The position numbers and the translations under genes were made by a program. 64,000 bases of DNA from Algiphilus aromaticivorans DG1253 (lineage in GTDB: Bacteria; Pseudomonadota; Gammaproteobacteria; Nevskiales; Nevskiaceae): NCBI RefSeq assembly GCF_000733765.1, contig NZ_JPOG01000001.1:2666001-2730000 (forward strand), read 5' to 3'. Positions 45,674-55,266 of this stretch are shown in pieces; within the stretch, counting starts at the first letter, position 1; each line of letters opens with the position of its first letter. The notes under the pieces were generated by a model, which ran no database searches, was not told the origin of the DNA, and saw nothing but the letters and a program-made list of their open reading frames with translations.

Positions 45674-46529
45674 TGTTCTGAACCTGCTCGCGCATCTGCT
45701 CGATGATCACCTTCATCTCCACGGCGCCGCGGGTCAGCTCCGCATCCTGGGATTTCGAGGACAGCGTGTTGGCCTCGCGGTTGAGTTCCTGCATGAGGAA
45801 ATCCAGGCGCCGGCCGGTAGCTTCTTCGCGCGCAAGGGTGGCGCGCACTTCCTCTATATGGCCGGCCAGGCGCACCATTTCCTCGTCGACATCGGCGCGC
45901 TGGGCGACCAGCGCCAACTCCTGCTCGAGCCGACCTTGATCGGCCTCCACACCCAGATCGCGACAGCGCTCGCGCAGCTTGTCGAGCCAGCCCTCGCGCA
46001 CCTGCGGCAGGCGTTCGCGCACCACGCCGACCTGATTCTCGAGGGCGTCGCAGCGCTCCACCAGCACCTGCGCGAGGCGCTCGCCCTCACGGGCACGGGC
46101 GGCGCGCAGATCAGCCAGCGCGGCGTCGAAGGCCTGCGTGGCGGCTTCGTGCAATGCGCTCAGATCCTGACGCTGCTCGCGCACGACGCCCGGAAACTGC
46201 AGCACCTGTAGTGGATCGGGCGTCTCCAGCGCACCCCAGGCACGCTCGACATGATCGATCGCCGCCTTCAATTGATTCAGTCGCGCCTCGTCCACCTCAA
46301 AGGCACTGGCAGCGCCGTCGGCGAGATAGCGCATCTGCGCCTCGACCTTGCCGCGCGCCAAATCGCGACCAGCGCGCTGGCGCAGTTCCCCTTCCAGCGC
46401 GCGGAATTCCTCCGGCATCCGAAAGCCAATGTCGAGATAGCGATGATTGACGGAGCGAATTTCCCAACGGATGGAACCGCCGGGCGCTTCGGCCTCGCCC
46501 TGGGCGAAACCCGTCATGCTCAAGGTCAT
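45666..46529 (-). CDS. yicC: YicC-family endoribonuclease-like protein
   Basis: 287 residues. N-terminal MTLSMTGFAQGE and SVNHRYLDIGFRMPEE, and C-terminal TGRRLDFLMQELNREANTLSSKSQD, are the YicC and DUF1732 signatures. E. coli YicC affects small-RNA stability and acts as an RNase. It overlaps gmk by 8 nt, so the yicC-gmk-rpoZ-spoT genes probably form one transcript. Confidence 0.93.
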   Translation of the reverse strand: MTLSMTGFAQGEAEAPGGSIRWEIRSVNHRYLDIGFRMPEEFRALEGELRQRAGRDLARGKVEAQMRYLADGAASAFEVDEARLNQLKAAIDHVERAWGALETPDPLQVLQFPGVVREQRQDLSALHEAATQAFDAALADLRAARAREGERLAQVLVERCDALENQVGVVRERLPQVREGWLDKLRERCRDLGVEADQGRLEQELALVAQRADVDEEMVRLAGHIEEVRATLAREEATGRRLDFLMQELNREANTLSSKSQDAELTRGAVEMKVIIEQMREQVQNIE

Positions 46530-46580
46530 GGCGTGCCGGTTCAGGAAATAGGGACCGCATTGTAGCGGCCGCCAGCACGC

Positions 46581-46615
46581 GGACCGGGGCGCGAGCTCAG
46601 AAGGCGCCCCGGTCC
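46581..46615. terminator. GC-rich hairpin between yicC and the H1-like gene
   Basis: A perfect 12-bp stem (GGACCGGGGCGC / GCGCCCCGGTCC) with an 11-nt loop starts 10 nt past the stop of the H1-like gene. The T-tract (TTTT at 46616-46619) follows it on the plus strand, so minus-strand use would lack a U-tract. A terminator for the H1-like gene is likely but orientation is not ideal. Confidence 0.5.
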
Positions 46616-46625
46616 TTTTCGCCGG

Positions 46626-47042
46626 CTAGGACTTCTTACGCGCCGCCTTGACGCGCTTGCTAACCTTCTCGGCCGTCTTGCGAGCCGTGGTCAGCGCGCT
46701 ATCCGCCGCCGACTTCAGAGACTTGCTACGGCTGCCACCGACCTTCTTGCTAACCGCCTTCTTGGCCGCGGCGACTTTCTTGCTCGCGGTCTTGGCGGCC
46801 ACATTGGCCTTCTTGCGGACAGCAGTCGATGCCTTCTTGGTGGCCGACTTCTTGGCAGCACTCTTCTTGGCGGCTGCCTTCTTGGCGGCCGTCTTCTTCG
46901 TCGCGCTCTTCTTGACGGCGGACTTCTTGGCTGCCGTCTTCTTCACTGCTGACTTCTTGGCTGCCGTCTTCTTCGCAGCGCTCTTCTTGGCCGATGCCTT
47001 CTTGGCCGCTGTCTTCTTCGATGCACTCTTGCTAACTGCCAT
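46626..47042 (-). CDS. Histone H1-like Lys/Ala-rich DNA-binding protein
   Basis: 138 residues from the ATG at 47042. Almost entirely repeats of KKTAAKK, KKSAAKK and KKATSKKA type, as in AlgP, Hc1 and H1-like proteins of bacteria. Very basic, without a globular domain, so a nucleic-acid-binding, nucleoid role is likely. The DNA shows the same 15-24-bp units repeated with variation and could change length by recombination. Followed by the hairpin at 46581. Confidence 0.85.
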   Translation of the reverse strand: MAVSKSASKKTAAKKASAKKSAAKKTAAKKSAVKKTAAKKSAVKKSATKKTAAKKAAAKKSAAKKSATKKASTAVRKKANVAAKTASKKVAAAKKAVSKKVGGSRSKSLKSAADSALTTARKTAEKVSKRVKAARKKS

Positions 47043-47162
47043 CGTGGCTCGCTCCTTGATTCGCACCTGCTAACGTGCGGCCATTACAGCCGCTCCCTGG
47101 ACAGACGCTGCTTGACAAAGCCCCGTAAGCATGAACTGCAGCGTTGATCCCGACTCTGACGC

Positions 47163-47990
47163 ATGACGAAGACAAAAGCAAACAAGCGCAGCATGAGAAT
47201 CCTCGCCGTATTGCTGCTCAGCATGGTAAGCGGCAGCGCATGCAGCGAGCTGCGGCAGGACACCGCCATTGATTGGAAGCTGATCGCAAGTCACGAACAC
47301 GACCCCGGCCATTTCACCCAAGGACTGCAACTAAAGGATGGCCGCTGGCTGGAATCCTCGGGCGGATACGGCCGTTCCTTCGTCGTACTGGAAGCCGAAG
47401 ATGAGACAGTCGCCCGACTCGAGCTACCGGCTTCGGAGTTCGCCGAAGGCGCGAGCTTCGCTCCCGGCGGCATATGGCTGCTGACTTGGCGCACCGGTAT
47501 TGCGCGCTTACTCGACGAGGAGCTGCGGCTGCTACGCACAGCCCGCTACAGCAGCGAGGGCTGGGGTCTGAGCTTCGACGGCGAGCGGCTGATCATGAGC
47601 GACGGCACCCATCGTCTGCAGCATCGCGATGCGGAAAGTTTCGAGCTGCTGGCCACCGTCGTCGTCACAGACGGCGAGCGCCCACTGCGGCGACTCAACG
47701 AACTGGAGTTCGCCCACGGTCTGCTGTGGGCGAATATCTTTGGTGCCGAACGCGTCGCAGCGATCAATCCCTATACCGGAGACCTCTGCGGCTGGCTGCA
47801 TCTCGACGTGCTGGCCGAGGACTTCCAGCGGCCACCGACTTGGGACGCCACCAACAACGTGCTCAACGGCATTGCCGTCGACTCCGAAAGCGGCCACCTG
47901 CATGTCACCGGCAAGCGCTGGCCGCGACGCTATGAGATCGCCGTCGCATTGGGCGACAGCCACCGCGATTGCGCTGCGCGGCGGCCCTGA
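47163..47990 (+). CDS. Glutaminyl-peptide cyclotransferase-type protein
   Basis: 275 residues. A short signal-like stretch with a cysteine (SMVSGSACSE) could be a lipobox variant. The body matches the bacterial/plant-type glutamine cyclotransferase family (beta-propeller): HDPGHFTQGLQLKDG, ESSGGYGRS, GWGLSFDGERLIMSDGTHRL, RRLNELEFAHGLLWAN and VLNGIAVDSESGHLHVTGKRWP. It forms N-terminal pyroglutamate. Divergent from the H1-like gene. Confidence 0.88.
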   Translation: MTKTKANKRSMRILAVLLLSMVSGSACSELRQDTAIDWKLIASHEHDPGHFTQGLQLKDGRWLESSGGYGRSFVVLEAEDETVARLELPASEFAEGASFAPGGIWLLTWRTGIARLLDEELRLLRTARYSSEGWGLSFDGERLIMSDGTHRLQHRDAESFELLATVVVTDGERPLRRLNELEFAHGLLWANIFGAERVAAINPYTGDLCGWLHLDVLAEDFQRPPTWDATNNVLNGIAVDSESGHLHVTGKRWPRRYEIAVALGDSHRDCAARRP

Positions 47991-48031
47991 AGCGCCGGTA
48001 ATGGAAATAAGTATTACTGATCATACTTCGC

Positions 48032-48059
48032 TTGCTTGCGCATAAGCTACGGTGATACA
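48032..48059 (+). promoter_or_regulatory. Candidate sigma-70 promoter for the acyl-CoA dehydrogenase gene
   Basis: TTGCTT at 48032-48037 and GATACA at 48054-48059 are spaced 16 bp, close to consensus, and lie 47 bp before the start at 48107. Found by eye only. Confidence 0.35.
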
Positions 48060-48106
48060 AGAGTTCGCACAGTTCACGCGACGCGCCCTGCGCAGGATAT
48101 ACGGTA

Positions 48107-49318
48107 ATGGAATTTACCCACGAGCATGACAGCCTCTACCAGACCACCCTCAAGTTCGTCCAGGATGAAATCAACCCGAATGTTCCGCAGTGGGAGGCCG
48201 ATGGGATCTGGCCGGCACACGAGATTCTCAAGCGAATGGGTGATCTCGGTCTGCTCGGCATCAACAAGCCGGAAGCCGACGGCGGCCTGGGTCTGGATTA
48301 CTCCTACGAGCTGCGCTTCGCCGAAGCACTAGGCAACTGCACCAGCGGCAGCGTACCCATGGCCATCGGCGTCGTCACCGACATGGCCACACCGGCCTTG
48401 TCACGCTTCGGCTCGGCCGAATTGCGCGAGGAATATCTGGCGCCGGTGATTGCCGGCGATCAGGTCTGCTCCATCGCCGTCTCCGAAGCCGGCGCCGGCT
48501 CGGATGTGGCGTCCGTCAAGACCACGGCCCGCCGCGACGGCGACGACTACGTCATCAACGGCTCGAAGATGTGGATCACCAACGGCACGCAGGCGGACTG
48601 GGCCTGCACGCTGGTCAACACCTCCGAGGGCAAGCCACACCAGAACAAGTCGCTGATCATCGTGCCGCTGGACGCCAAGGGCGTGCAGCGCGACACCAAG
48701 CTCGACAAGCTCGGCATGCGCGCTTCCGACACCGCCATGATCTTCTTCGACGATGTGCGCGTGCCAGCACGCAATCTGGTGGGTCAGGAAGGCATGGGCT
48801 TCATGTACCAGATGATGCAGTTCCAGGAGGAACGTCTCTTCGGCGCGGCCTCGATGATCGAGGGCATGGAGCACCTGATCCAGGAAACCATCGAGTACAC
48901 ACGCAACCGTAAGGCCTTCGACATGAGTGTGCTGGACAACCAGTACGTGCACTTCCGCCTGGCCGAGATGCAGACCGAGATCGAAGCACTGCGCGCGATG
49001 GTCTACCGCACCACCGAACTCTATGTTACCGGCAAGGCCGGCATGGAAGAGCTCGGCAAGCTGGCGTCGATGTGCAAGCTCAAGGCCGGGCGCATTGCGC
49101 GCGAGGTCAGCGACGGCTGCCTGCAGTTCTGGGGCGGTCAGGGTTTCATGTGGGAGTCCGAGGTCGCGCGCGCCTACCGCGACTCACGCCTGATCTCCAT
49201 CGGCGGCGGCGCCGACGAGATCATGCTCGGCATCATCTGCAAGATCATGGGCACCCTGCCCAAGAAGAAGAAGAAGCCGTCGGCCGACACCGAGGCCACG
49301 CAAGCCGGCGCAGCCTGA
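48107..49318 (+). CDS. Acyl-CoA dehydrogenase
   Basis: 403 residues, with AGGA at 48094-48097 before the ATG. Family motifs: SEAGAGSDVASVKTTA (FAD/substrate loop), WITNGTQADW, FDDVRVPARNLVG and RDSRLISIGGGADEIM. The C-terminal block reads GGGAD where short- and medium-chain enzymes have the YEGT glutamate, as in the isovaleryl/long-chain branch where the base lies elsewhere. It oxidises an acyl-CoA to the enoyl-CoA and passes electrons to ETF. A Lys-rich tail follows. Substrate chain is unknown. No other fatty-acid genes are nearby. Confidence 0.92.
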   Translation: MEFTHEHDSLYQTTLKFVQDEINPNVPQWEADGIWPAHEILKRMGDLGLLGINKPEADGGLGLDYSYELRFAEALGNCTSGSVPMAIGVVTDMATPALSRFGSAELREEYLAPVIAGDQVCSIAVSEAGAGSDVASVKTTARRDGDDYVINGSKMWITNGTQADWACTLVNTSEGKPHQNKSLIIVPLDAKGVQRDTKLDKLGMRASDTAMIFFDDVRVPARNLVGQEGMGFMYQMMQFQEERLFGAASMIEGMEHLIQETIEYTRNRKAFDMSVLDNQYVHFRLAEMQTEIEALRAMVYRTTELYVTGKAGMEELGKLASMCKLKAGRIAREVSDGCLQFWGGQGFMWESEVARAYRDSRLISIGGGADEIMLGIICKIMGTLPKKKKKPSADTEATQAGAA

Positions 49319-49423
49319 AGCTACGCGGCACCCACGCTCCGCACCGGGCGGGGACGATCAGACGAGGTTCATGCGGCATTCGCTAGACTGCCGGCAGCCA
49401 CTCAACTGCCGGTTAGTCATCCC

Positions 49424-51715
49424 ATGCGCAAGTTCCTCAAGATCGCCGCCATCCTCGTCGCGGTCGTGCTGCTAGTGGTCTCGGCGGCGCTCGCCACCGC
49501 CGTCGCGCTATTCGACCCCAACGACTATCGCGAGCAGATCGGGACTGCCGTAGAGCAACAGACCGGACGCAGCTTCAGCATCGACGGCGACCTGTCGCTC
49601 CGCGTCTTTCCGTGGCTGGCGGTGGGCGCCGAGGGCGTGACACTGGGTAATGCGGAAGGCTTCGGCGAGGAACCCTTCGCGCAAATAGGCAGCGTGGCCG
49701 CCGGCATCAAGCTGCTGCCGCTGCTGCTGCGGCGCGAAGTCGTGCTCGACGAAATCAGTCTGGAAGGACTGCGCGTCAATCTCGCGGTTGACGCGCAGGG
49801 CCGCAACAACTGGGCCGACCTGGCTGCGTCCGCAACGGAGGAGACAGCCCCCGAGACCGACGAACCGATTACCGAGAACGAGGACGGATTCGCCATAAGC
49901 AGTCTGGAGGTATCCGGGATACGCATCAGCGACGCGGCGCTCAGCTACACAGATGCCGCTGCCGGCGTGACGCATCGCATCAAGGGTGTGTCACTTTCCA
50001 CCGGCCGCATCCGTCCCGGCGAACCCTTCAACCTGAGCTTCGGCGCAAGCTATAGCGGCGGCGAGCCGACCACAACTGCGGAGATGACGCTGTCGGGCGT
50101 AATCGATGCCGATATCGAGCAGCAAGTCTACGAGTTGCGCCAGCTGGCTCTGGATATCATCGCATCCGGTGAGGCCGTACCAGGGGGCAAACAGAACCTG
50201 GCGATTACCGGCAAGGCCTCGTTCAACGCCGCCGACGGCTTCTTCAGCCTGAGCGACGGCCGAATGCAGACGGCGGGAATCACCGCGGACTTCAACGCCG
50301 AGGGCAAGGGTCTCAACGGTGATGCACCGAGCTTCTCGGGCACTGCCGGCACTCGCGAGTTCTCGCCGCGGGCGGTGCTCTCTGCGCTGGCTATCGAAGC
50401 GCCTGCCACGCGCGACAATGATGTTCTGAAAGCGGCGAAACTGGATCTGCGCTTCAAGGCCGACTCGAGCAGTGTCTCCGTTCCCGAGCTGACCATCCGC
50501 CTCGATGACACTCAGATCAAGGGCGAGGCTTCGTTGCAGGATCTCACGACCCAGCGCATCAACTTCAGCATCGGGGTCGACGCCATCAATATCGACCGCT
50601 ATCTACCACCCGACGCGCAGGTATCCGAGCAGGCAGGCAAGGATGGCGAAGAGGGTAGCGGTGACATCAACGACATCGCCGTTCCCACCGAAATGCTGGA
50701 GGCAATCAACGCCAAGGGACGCATCCGCATCGGCGAACTCATTGCACAGGGCATGACCATGCGCGATGTCGTGCTGGAAGTCGACGCACCCAAGGGTAGC
50801 GCCAAGACACAGCGGCTGACGGCAAAGCTCTACGGCGGCAACATCGACCTGAGCAATACCATCACGCCCGGGCAGACACCGCGCTACAGCACGCGCTTCA
50901 AGGTCGCCTCGGTCGCCGGCGGCGACCTGCTCGCCGATTTCCTTGGCCGTGACCTCGCCGAAGGTCTCGCCAATGCTGAGGTAGACCTGAGCAGCCGGGG
51001 CAAGACGGTCGGCGATATTCGCAAGGCTTTGAACGGCACACTGTCTGTGTCGCTAAGCGACGGTGCCGTCAAGGGCTTCGACATCGCACAGACGCTGCGT
51101 AACGCACGCCGACGCCTGCGTGGCGAGGCAGCCGTGGAGAGCGACGGCAAGCCCAAGACAGATTTCGCTTCGCTCGTCGCCAGCGCGAAGATCACCGACG
51201 GCCTGTTGGAGATCACCAAACTGGACGGTCGCAACCCGCTGTTCCGCCTGCTCGGCGACGGCACCGTCAATCTGGTCGGTGAGGAACTGGACGTGCTGGC
51301 GCGCCCCAGCATCGTGAAGAGTCTGGAGGGCCAGGCGGGCGCCGAGCTGTCCGAGCTTGCCGGCATCGAGATTCCGATTCGCGTCAGCGGCAGCTGGGCC
51401 GACCCGAAGATCCGTCTCGACCTGCGCAAGGCGCTGGAACAGCAGGCCGCGAGCAAACTGCGCGAGGCCGCCGGAGAACGCGGCGACGAATTGCGCGAGA
51501 AGGTGCGCAAGGAAGAGGGGCGCCTGCAGGAGAAGATCGACAAGGAGATCGGCGAGAAGGCCGGTGACGCGCTGCGCAGCCTCTTCGGCCGCGAGCGCGA
51601 CAAACCAGCCGACAAGAAGCAAGGCGATACCGAGGGCGACCAGAAGACAGCACCCGACGCCGACGTTCCAAAGGACGGCAATGCAGACGATGAAGCCGGT
51701 GGGACCGGTAGCTGA
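49424..51715 (+). CDS. AsmA-family protein
   Basis: 763 residues. One N-terminal membrane helix (LKIAAILVAVVLLVVSAALATAVALFDPNDY) is written here in parts: it spans about residues 3-27 and is followed by the AsmA opening LFDPNDYREQI. The body has repeating beta-rich blocks with GNAEGFG, VALDEISLEGLRVNL and RNNWADL-like motifs. The C-terminus (FRLLGDGTVNL to EIPIRVSGSW) is the AsmA C-terminal domain, then a charged tail. AsmA-like proteins are periplasmic, anchored in the inner membrane and thought to aid lipid transport to the outer membrane. The end overlaps mutY by 35 nt. Confidence 0.88.
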   Translation: MRKFLKIAAILVAVVLLVVSAALATAVALFDPNDYREQIGTAVEQQTGRSFSIDGDLSLRVFPWLAVGAEGVTLGNAEGFGEEPFAQIGSVAAGIKLLPLLLRREVVLDEISLEGLRVNLAVDAQGRNNWADLAASATEETAPETDEPITENEDGFAISSLEVSGIRISDAALSYTDAAAGVTHRIKGVSLSTGRIRPGEPFNLSFGASYSGGEPTTTAEMTLSGVIDADIEQQVYELRQLALDIIASGEAVPGGKQNLAITGKASFNAADGFFSLSDGRMQTAGITADFNAEGKGLNGDAPSFSGTAGTREFSPRAVLSALAIEAPATRDNDVLKAAKLDLRFKADSSSVSVPELTIRLDDTQIKGEASLQDLTTQRINFSIGVDAINIDRYLPPDAQVSEQAGKDGEEGSGDINDIAVPTEMLEAINAKGRIRIGELIAQGMTMRDVVLEVDAPKGSAKTQRLTAKLYGGNIDLSNTITPGQTPRYSTRFKVASVAGGDLLADFLGRDLAEGLANAEVDLSSRGKTVGDIRKALNGTLSVSLSDGAVKGFDIAQTLRNARRRLRGEAAVESDGKPKTDFASLVASAKITDGLLEITKLDGRNPLFRLLGDGTVNLVGEELDVLARPSIVKSLEGQAGAELSELAGIEIPIRVSGSWADPKIRLDLRKALEQQAASKLREAAGERGDELREKVRKEEGRLQEKIDKEIGEKAGDALRSLFGRERDKPADKKQGDTEGDQKTAPDADVPKDGNADDEAGGTGS

Positions 51716-52754
51716 GGCCGCCTTCGCCGACCGCCTGCTGAGCTGGTTCGACCAGCACGGCCGGCACGATCTGCCCTGGCAGCACCCGCGCAGCCCGTGG
51801 CGTGTCTGGGTTTCGGAGATCATGCTGCAGCAGACCCAGGTCGCCACGGTCATCGGCTACTTCGATCGCTTCATGGCTCGCTTTCCCACCCCCGCCGCAA
51901 TGGCCGAAGCCTCCGTCGACGACGTGCTGGCGCTGTGGTCCGGGCTGGGCTACTACTCGCGGGCACGCAATCTGCACGCCGCTGCGCAGCGCGTCGCCGC
52001 CGAGCACGGCGGCGAAGTGCCGGCCGATTTCGACGCGCTGGTCGCGCTGCCCGGCATCGGTGCCAGCACGGCAGCGGCGATCTGCGCGCAGGCCTTCGGC
52101 CAGCGGCACGCCATCCTCGACGCCAACGTCAAGCGCGTGCTCGCCCGCCACGCTGGCGTCGAAGGTTGGCCCGGGCGCAGCCCGGTGACACGCCAGCTGC
52201 AGACCGAGGCCGACGCCCGCCTGCCGGATACGCGGCTGGCCGACTACACCCAGGCCATCATGGATCTGGGCGCGCGGCTGTGCGCACCGCGCAGCCCCGC
52301 CTGCCCCGAATGCCCGGTGGCAGCCGACTGTGTGGCGCATCGCGAGCAGCGCACGGCCGAGCTGCCGGCGCCCAAGCCACGACGCCAGCGCCCCGAGCGC
52401 AGCGCCTTCCTGCTGCTCATCGCGCGCGATGATGGGTGCATCTGGCTGGAGCGGCGACCGCCAGCCGGCATCTGGGGCGGGCTGTGGGCACCCCCCATCG
52501 TCGAGGCCGCCGACAAGGCCAGCCTCGCCGCCATGGGCCTGAAGCCGCGCCAACAGCCGAGGCCGGAGCCGCTACGCCACGGCTTCACGCATTTCGTCTG
52601 GCAACTACAGCCGATGCCCTGCGCTCCCGTCGACAATCCGGTCAGTCTGCGCGAAGACCTGGGGGCCTGGCATACAATCGGCGGCGCGCAGGCGCTGGGC
52701 CTTCCGGCCCCCATCCGCCGCCTGCTCGAAAGCCTCGAGGAGCCGCCATCATGA
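51681..52754 (+). CDS. mutY: Adenine DNA glycosylase
   Basis: 357 residues from the ATG at 51681, with AAGGA five bases upstream, inside the end of the AsmA gene. Removes adenine mispaired with 8-oxoguanine. HhH motif and catalytic aspartate in [12 protein letters not shown]...[10 protein letters not shown]. Substrate Glu is in [11 protein letters not shown]. The [4Fe-4S] ligands are CX6CX2CX5C ([17 protein letters not shown]). The C-terminal NUDIX-like domain ([15 protein letters not shown]) reads the 8-oxoG. Overlaps yggX by 4 nt (ATGA). Confidence 0.96.
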   Translation: MQTMKPVGPVAEAAFADRLLSWFDQHGRHDLPWQHPRSPWRVWVSEIMLQQTQVATVIGYFDRFMARFPTPAAMAEASVDDVLALWSGLGYYSRARNLHAAAQRVAAEHGGEVPADFDALVALPGIGASTAAAICAQAFGQRHAILDANVKRVLARHAGVEGWPGRSPVTRQLQTEADARLPDTRLADYTQAIMDLGARLCAPRSPACPECPVAADCVAHREQRTAELPAPKPRRQRPERSAFLLLIARDDGCIWLERRPPAGIWGGLWAPPIVEAADKASLAAMGLKPRQQPRPEPLRHGFTHFVWQLQPMPCAPVDNPVSLREDLGAWHTIGGAQALGLPAPIRRLLESLEEPPS

Positions 52755-53038
52755 GCCGCACTGTCTACTGCGCCCGTCTGCAACGCGAAGCCGAGGGCCT
52801 CGATGCCCCGCCCTACCCCGGCGCGATGGGGCAACGCATCTTCGAGAACGTATCCAAGGAGGCCTGGCAGGAGTGGCAAGCGCATCAGACGCGCGTCATC
52901 AACGAGTACCACCTGTCGCTCGCCGAAAAGAAGTCCCGCGACTTCCTGACCCAGGAAATGGAGAAATTCCTTTTCGGCGGCGGCGAGCTCGCAGAAACCG
53001 GCTACGTCCCGCCCAAGGACGCGGCCAAGGACACCTGA
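52751..53038 (+). CDS. yggX: Fe(2+)-trafficking protein YggX
   Basis: 95 residues. Starts [20 protein letters not shown] with the conserved Cys7, then [15 protein letters not shown] and W..WQ..Q; C-terminus [12 protein letters not shown]. Involved in iron handling and protection of Fe-S enzymes. The mutY-yggX pair matches E. coli and fits the Fe-S cluster in MutY. Confidence 0.96.
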   Translation: MSRTVYCARLQREAEGLDAPPYPGAMGQRIFENVSKEAWQEWQAHQTRVINEYHLSLAEKKSRDFLTQEMEKFLFGGGELAETGYVPPKDAAKDT

Positions 53039-53040
53039 GC

Positions 53041-53676
53041 ATGCCGCGCCGGCTGAGCCCGCTGGACGCCGTCCTTGCTCGCGCCGGCGACGCCCTGGTT
53101 GGACGACAGCGCGAGGATGCAGTCGCCCCGCGCCCCACGCCTGATGCCACGGACGGCGCACTCACCGCGCCACAGCGCCACCACGCCGCCGGTCTCATGC
53201 GCGTCAATCACGCTGGCGAGGTCGCCGCGCAGGCGCTCTACCAGGGCCAGTCTCTGCTGGCGCGCGACCCGCAGGTGCGCCGGCACTTGCAGCAAGCCGG
53301 CGCCGAGGAGCGCGATCATCTGCAGTGGTGCGCGCAGCGCCTGGCCGAGCTGGGCGAAGCCCCCAGCCGGCTGCAGCCTGTCTGGTACGGCGCATCCTTC
53401 GCGATGGGCGCTGCCGCGGCCATGGCCGGCGACCGCTGGAGCCTGGGCTTCGTCGAGGAAACCGAGAAGCAGGTCGTGCAGCATCTCGAAGGCCATCTCG
53501 ACCGGCTGCCGCCGGCAGACAAGCGCTCGCGTGCCATCGTCGCGCAGATGCGCGCGGACGAGGCGCGCCACGGCGATGAGGCCCGCGCAGCCGGCGGCAC
53601 CGACCTTCCCCTGCCGGTGCGCATGGCAATGCGCGGCGTGGCGCGCGTCATGACGCGCACCGCATACTGGTTCTGA
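53041..53676 (+). CDS. coq7: 2-polyprenyl-3-methyl-6-methoxy-1,4-benzoquinone monooxygenase
   Basis: 211 residues from the ATG at 53041, 2 nt after yggX. Di-iron carboxylate enzyme for a late ubiquinone hydroxylation. Ligand blocks: [18 protein letters not shown] (Glu), [11 protein letters not shown] (Glu, His), [15 protein letters not shown] (Glu) and [12 protein letters not shown] (Glu, His). Replaces UbiF of E. coli, consistent with ubiH and ubiI being the only flavin hydroxylases seen. Confidence 0.95.
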   Translation: MPRRLSPLDAVLARAGDALVGRQREDAVAPRPTPDATDGALTAPQRHHAAGLMRVNHAGEVAAQALYQGQSLLARDPQVRRHLQQAGAEERDHLQWCAQRLAELGEAPSRLQPVWYGASFAMGAAAAMAGDRWSLGFVEETEKQVVQHLEGHLDRLPPADKRSRAIVAQMRADEARHGDEARAAGGTDLPLPVRMAMRGVARVMTRTAYWF

Positions 53677-53678
53677 AC

Positions 53679-54362
53679 GTGCCGGCAACGCGCCTGTGGC
53701 TGCTGCTCACGGCGCTGGGGCTAGCAGCTTGCGACCCCGGCGAACCGGCAAGGCCCAGCGACGAAGTGGCTGCGGTAGCAAGCGGCGACGCCCGTGACTG
53801 GCGCTGCGGCAATGTGCAGCTGCGCACCGAGCCGCAGGGCAATACCGATCGACTGGTACTGCATCTTCCCGGCGGCCGCCGCAGCCTGACGCAGGCCGTG
53901 GCGGCCTCGGGCGCGCGCTACAGCGAGCCCACCGGCACCGCCTTCTGGTCCAAGGGGCCCGACCGGGCGCTGCTGAGCCTGCCGGATCGCGATCGGCAGG
54001 TGGAATGCACCCCCAGCGAGGCAACCTCGCCCTGGATCGCCGCCGCCGAGAGCGGCCTGCGCGCGCGCGCTGCTGGCAACGAACCGGGCTGGATTCTGGA
54101 AGTCTCGCCGGATGGCGAGATGCATGCGCTGCTGGACTACGGCGAGCGCGAGCACATCTTCGAAGCCGGCAGCAGCGAAAGCGGGGCCGGCGGCATGCGC
54201 ATCGTCAGCGCCGACGGCCGCGCCACCGCTGAATTCGTGGCCGAGCCCTGCGCCGACAGCATGAGCGGACAGCGCTTCCCGATGCGCGTGACGCTGGGCG
54301 TGGGAGACGATCGCTACAGCGGCTGCGGGCGCGTCTACGAGCGCGACGCGACTAGCGACTAG
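53679..54362 (+). CDS. Lipoprotein with MliC (lysozyme inhibitor) and COG3650-type domains
   Basis: 227 residues from a GTG 2 nt after coq7. Signal peptide with lipobox GLAAC. Residues about 35-110 match MliC/PliC c-type lysozyme inhibitors: [46 protein letters not shown], written here as separate motifs, and the closing C. Residues 115-220 match the COG3650/YPF domain: [18 protein letters not shown], then [20 protein letters not shown]. It would protect the envelope from host or predator lysozyme. Its stop codon shares CTAG with the convergent speD stop. Confidence 0.82.
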   Translation: MPATRLWLLLTALGLAACDPGEPARPSDEVAAVASGDARDWRCGNVQLRTEPQGNTDRLVLHLPGGRRSLTQAVAASGARYSEPTGTAFWSKGPDRALLSLPDRDRQVECTPSEATSPWIAAAESGLRARAAGNEPGWILEVSPDGEMHALLDYGEREHIFEAGSSESGAGGMRIVSADGRATAEFVAEPCADSMSGQRFPMRVTLGVGDDRYSGCGRVYERDATSD

Positions 54363-55165
54363 CGCGAGATATTGCGCCCGTAGAAGATCTCCATTATCTC
54401 GTGGTTGACCCGGCCGCGGATGCGCTTGGCTTCGCGTGGCGGCAGCTCGCGCACACCCTCGCCGAAGAGATAGGTCTCCAGATCCAGATCCTTCAAACGC
54501 ATCTTGGTGTGGAACATGTACTCCTGATACACGTTCACATCGACCATGTCGTAGCGATCCTTGATGTCCTTAGAGATGAAGTTCTGGATCGAATCGATAT
54601 TGTGGTCGATGAAGTGCTTGGAACCGCGGACGTTGCGCGTGAAGCCGCGCACGCGGTAATCCATGATCACGATGTCGGAATCGAAGCTGTTGATCAGGAA
54701 GTTCAACGCCTTCAGTGGCGAGATCTTGCCGCAAGTCGAGACATCGATATCGGCACGGAAGGTGGAAATGCCGTTGTCCGGGTGCATCTCGGGATAGGTG
54801 TGCACGGTGATGTGCGACTTGTCGAGGTGCCCGACCACCGACTCCTTTTCAACCGCCCCCTTCTTCTGGTCGTGCGGCGTTTCGGCGTGCCCCTCGGAAA
54901 TAAGCATCGTCACCGAAGCGCCCTGCGGCTCGTAATTCTCGCGCGCGATATTGAGAATCTGCGCGCCGATCATGTTCGACACCTGGGTCAGGATGTCGGT
55001 CAGCCGCTCGGCGTTGTAGGCCTCGTCGATATACTCGATGTACTCCTGCTGATGCTCGGCCGAGCGCGCATAGCAGATGTCATAGATATTGAAGCTCAGC
55101 GACTTCGTGAGATTGTTGAAGCCGTGAAGCTTGAGGCGGGGATTGCGGACCGTCTTCTTGGGCAA
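54359..55165 (-). CDS. speD: S-adenosylmethionine decarboxylase proenzyme (class 1A)
   Basis: 268 residues, matching the E. coli-type enzyme along its length. The pyruvoyl-forming cleavage site is in [14 protein letters not shown], with the serine of Lys-Ser becoming the pyruvoyl group. Other blocks: [31 protein letters not shown] and the end YGRNISR. Makes decarboxylated SAM for spermidine. No speE is in the window. A 16-bp palindrome (55199-55214) lies just upstream. Confidence 0.96.
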   Translation of the reverse strand: MPKKTVRNPRLKLHGFNNLTKSLSFNIYDICYARSAEHQQEYIEYIDEAYNAERLTDILTQVSNMIGAQILNIARENYEPQGASVTMLISEGHAETPHDQKKGAVEKESVVGHLDKSHITVHTYPEMHPDNGISTFRADIDVSTCGKISPLKALNFLINSFDSDIVIMDYRVRGFTRNVRGSKHFIDHNIDSIQNFISKDIKDRYDMVDVNVYQEYMFHTKMRLKDLDLETYLFGEGVRELPPREAKRIRGRVNHEIMEIFYGRNISR

Positions 55166-55266
55166 GGCCTGCTACTCCGGATGAATCGGCGGGCGGTCGC
55201 GCGAAGCTTCGCGCAGGCCGCACATTATGGAATACGGGAACGGGCGGCGTGTGACAGCCGCGCGAC

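Noticed and set aside
46626-47042. Possible CRISPR-like repeats
   Set aside because: The repeats have no spacers and code in frame for Lys/Ala units of an H1-like protein.
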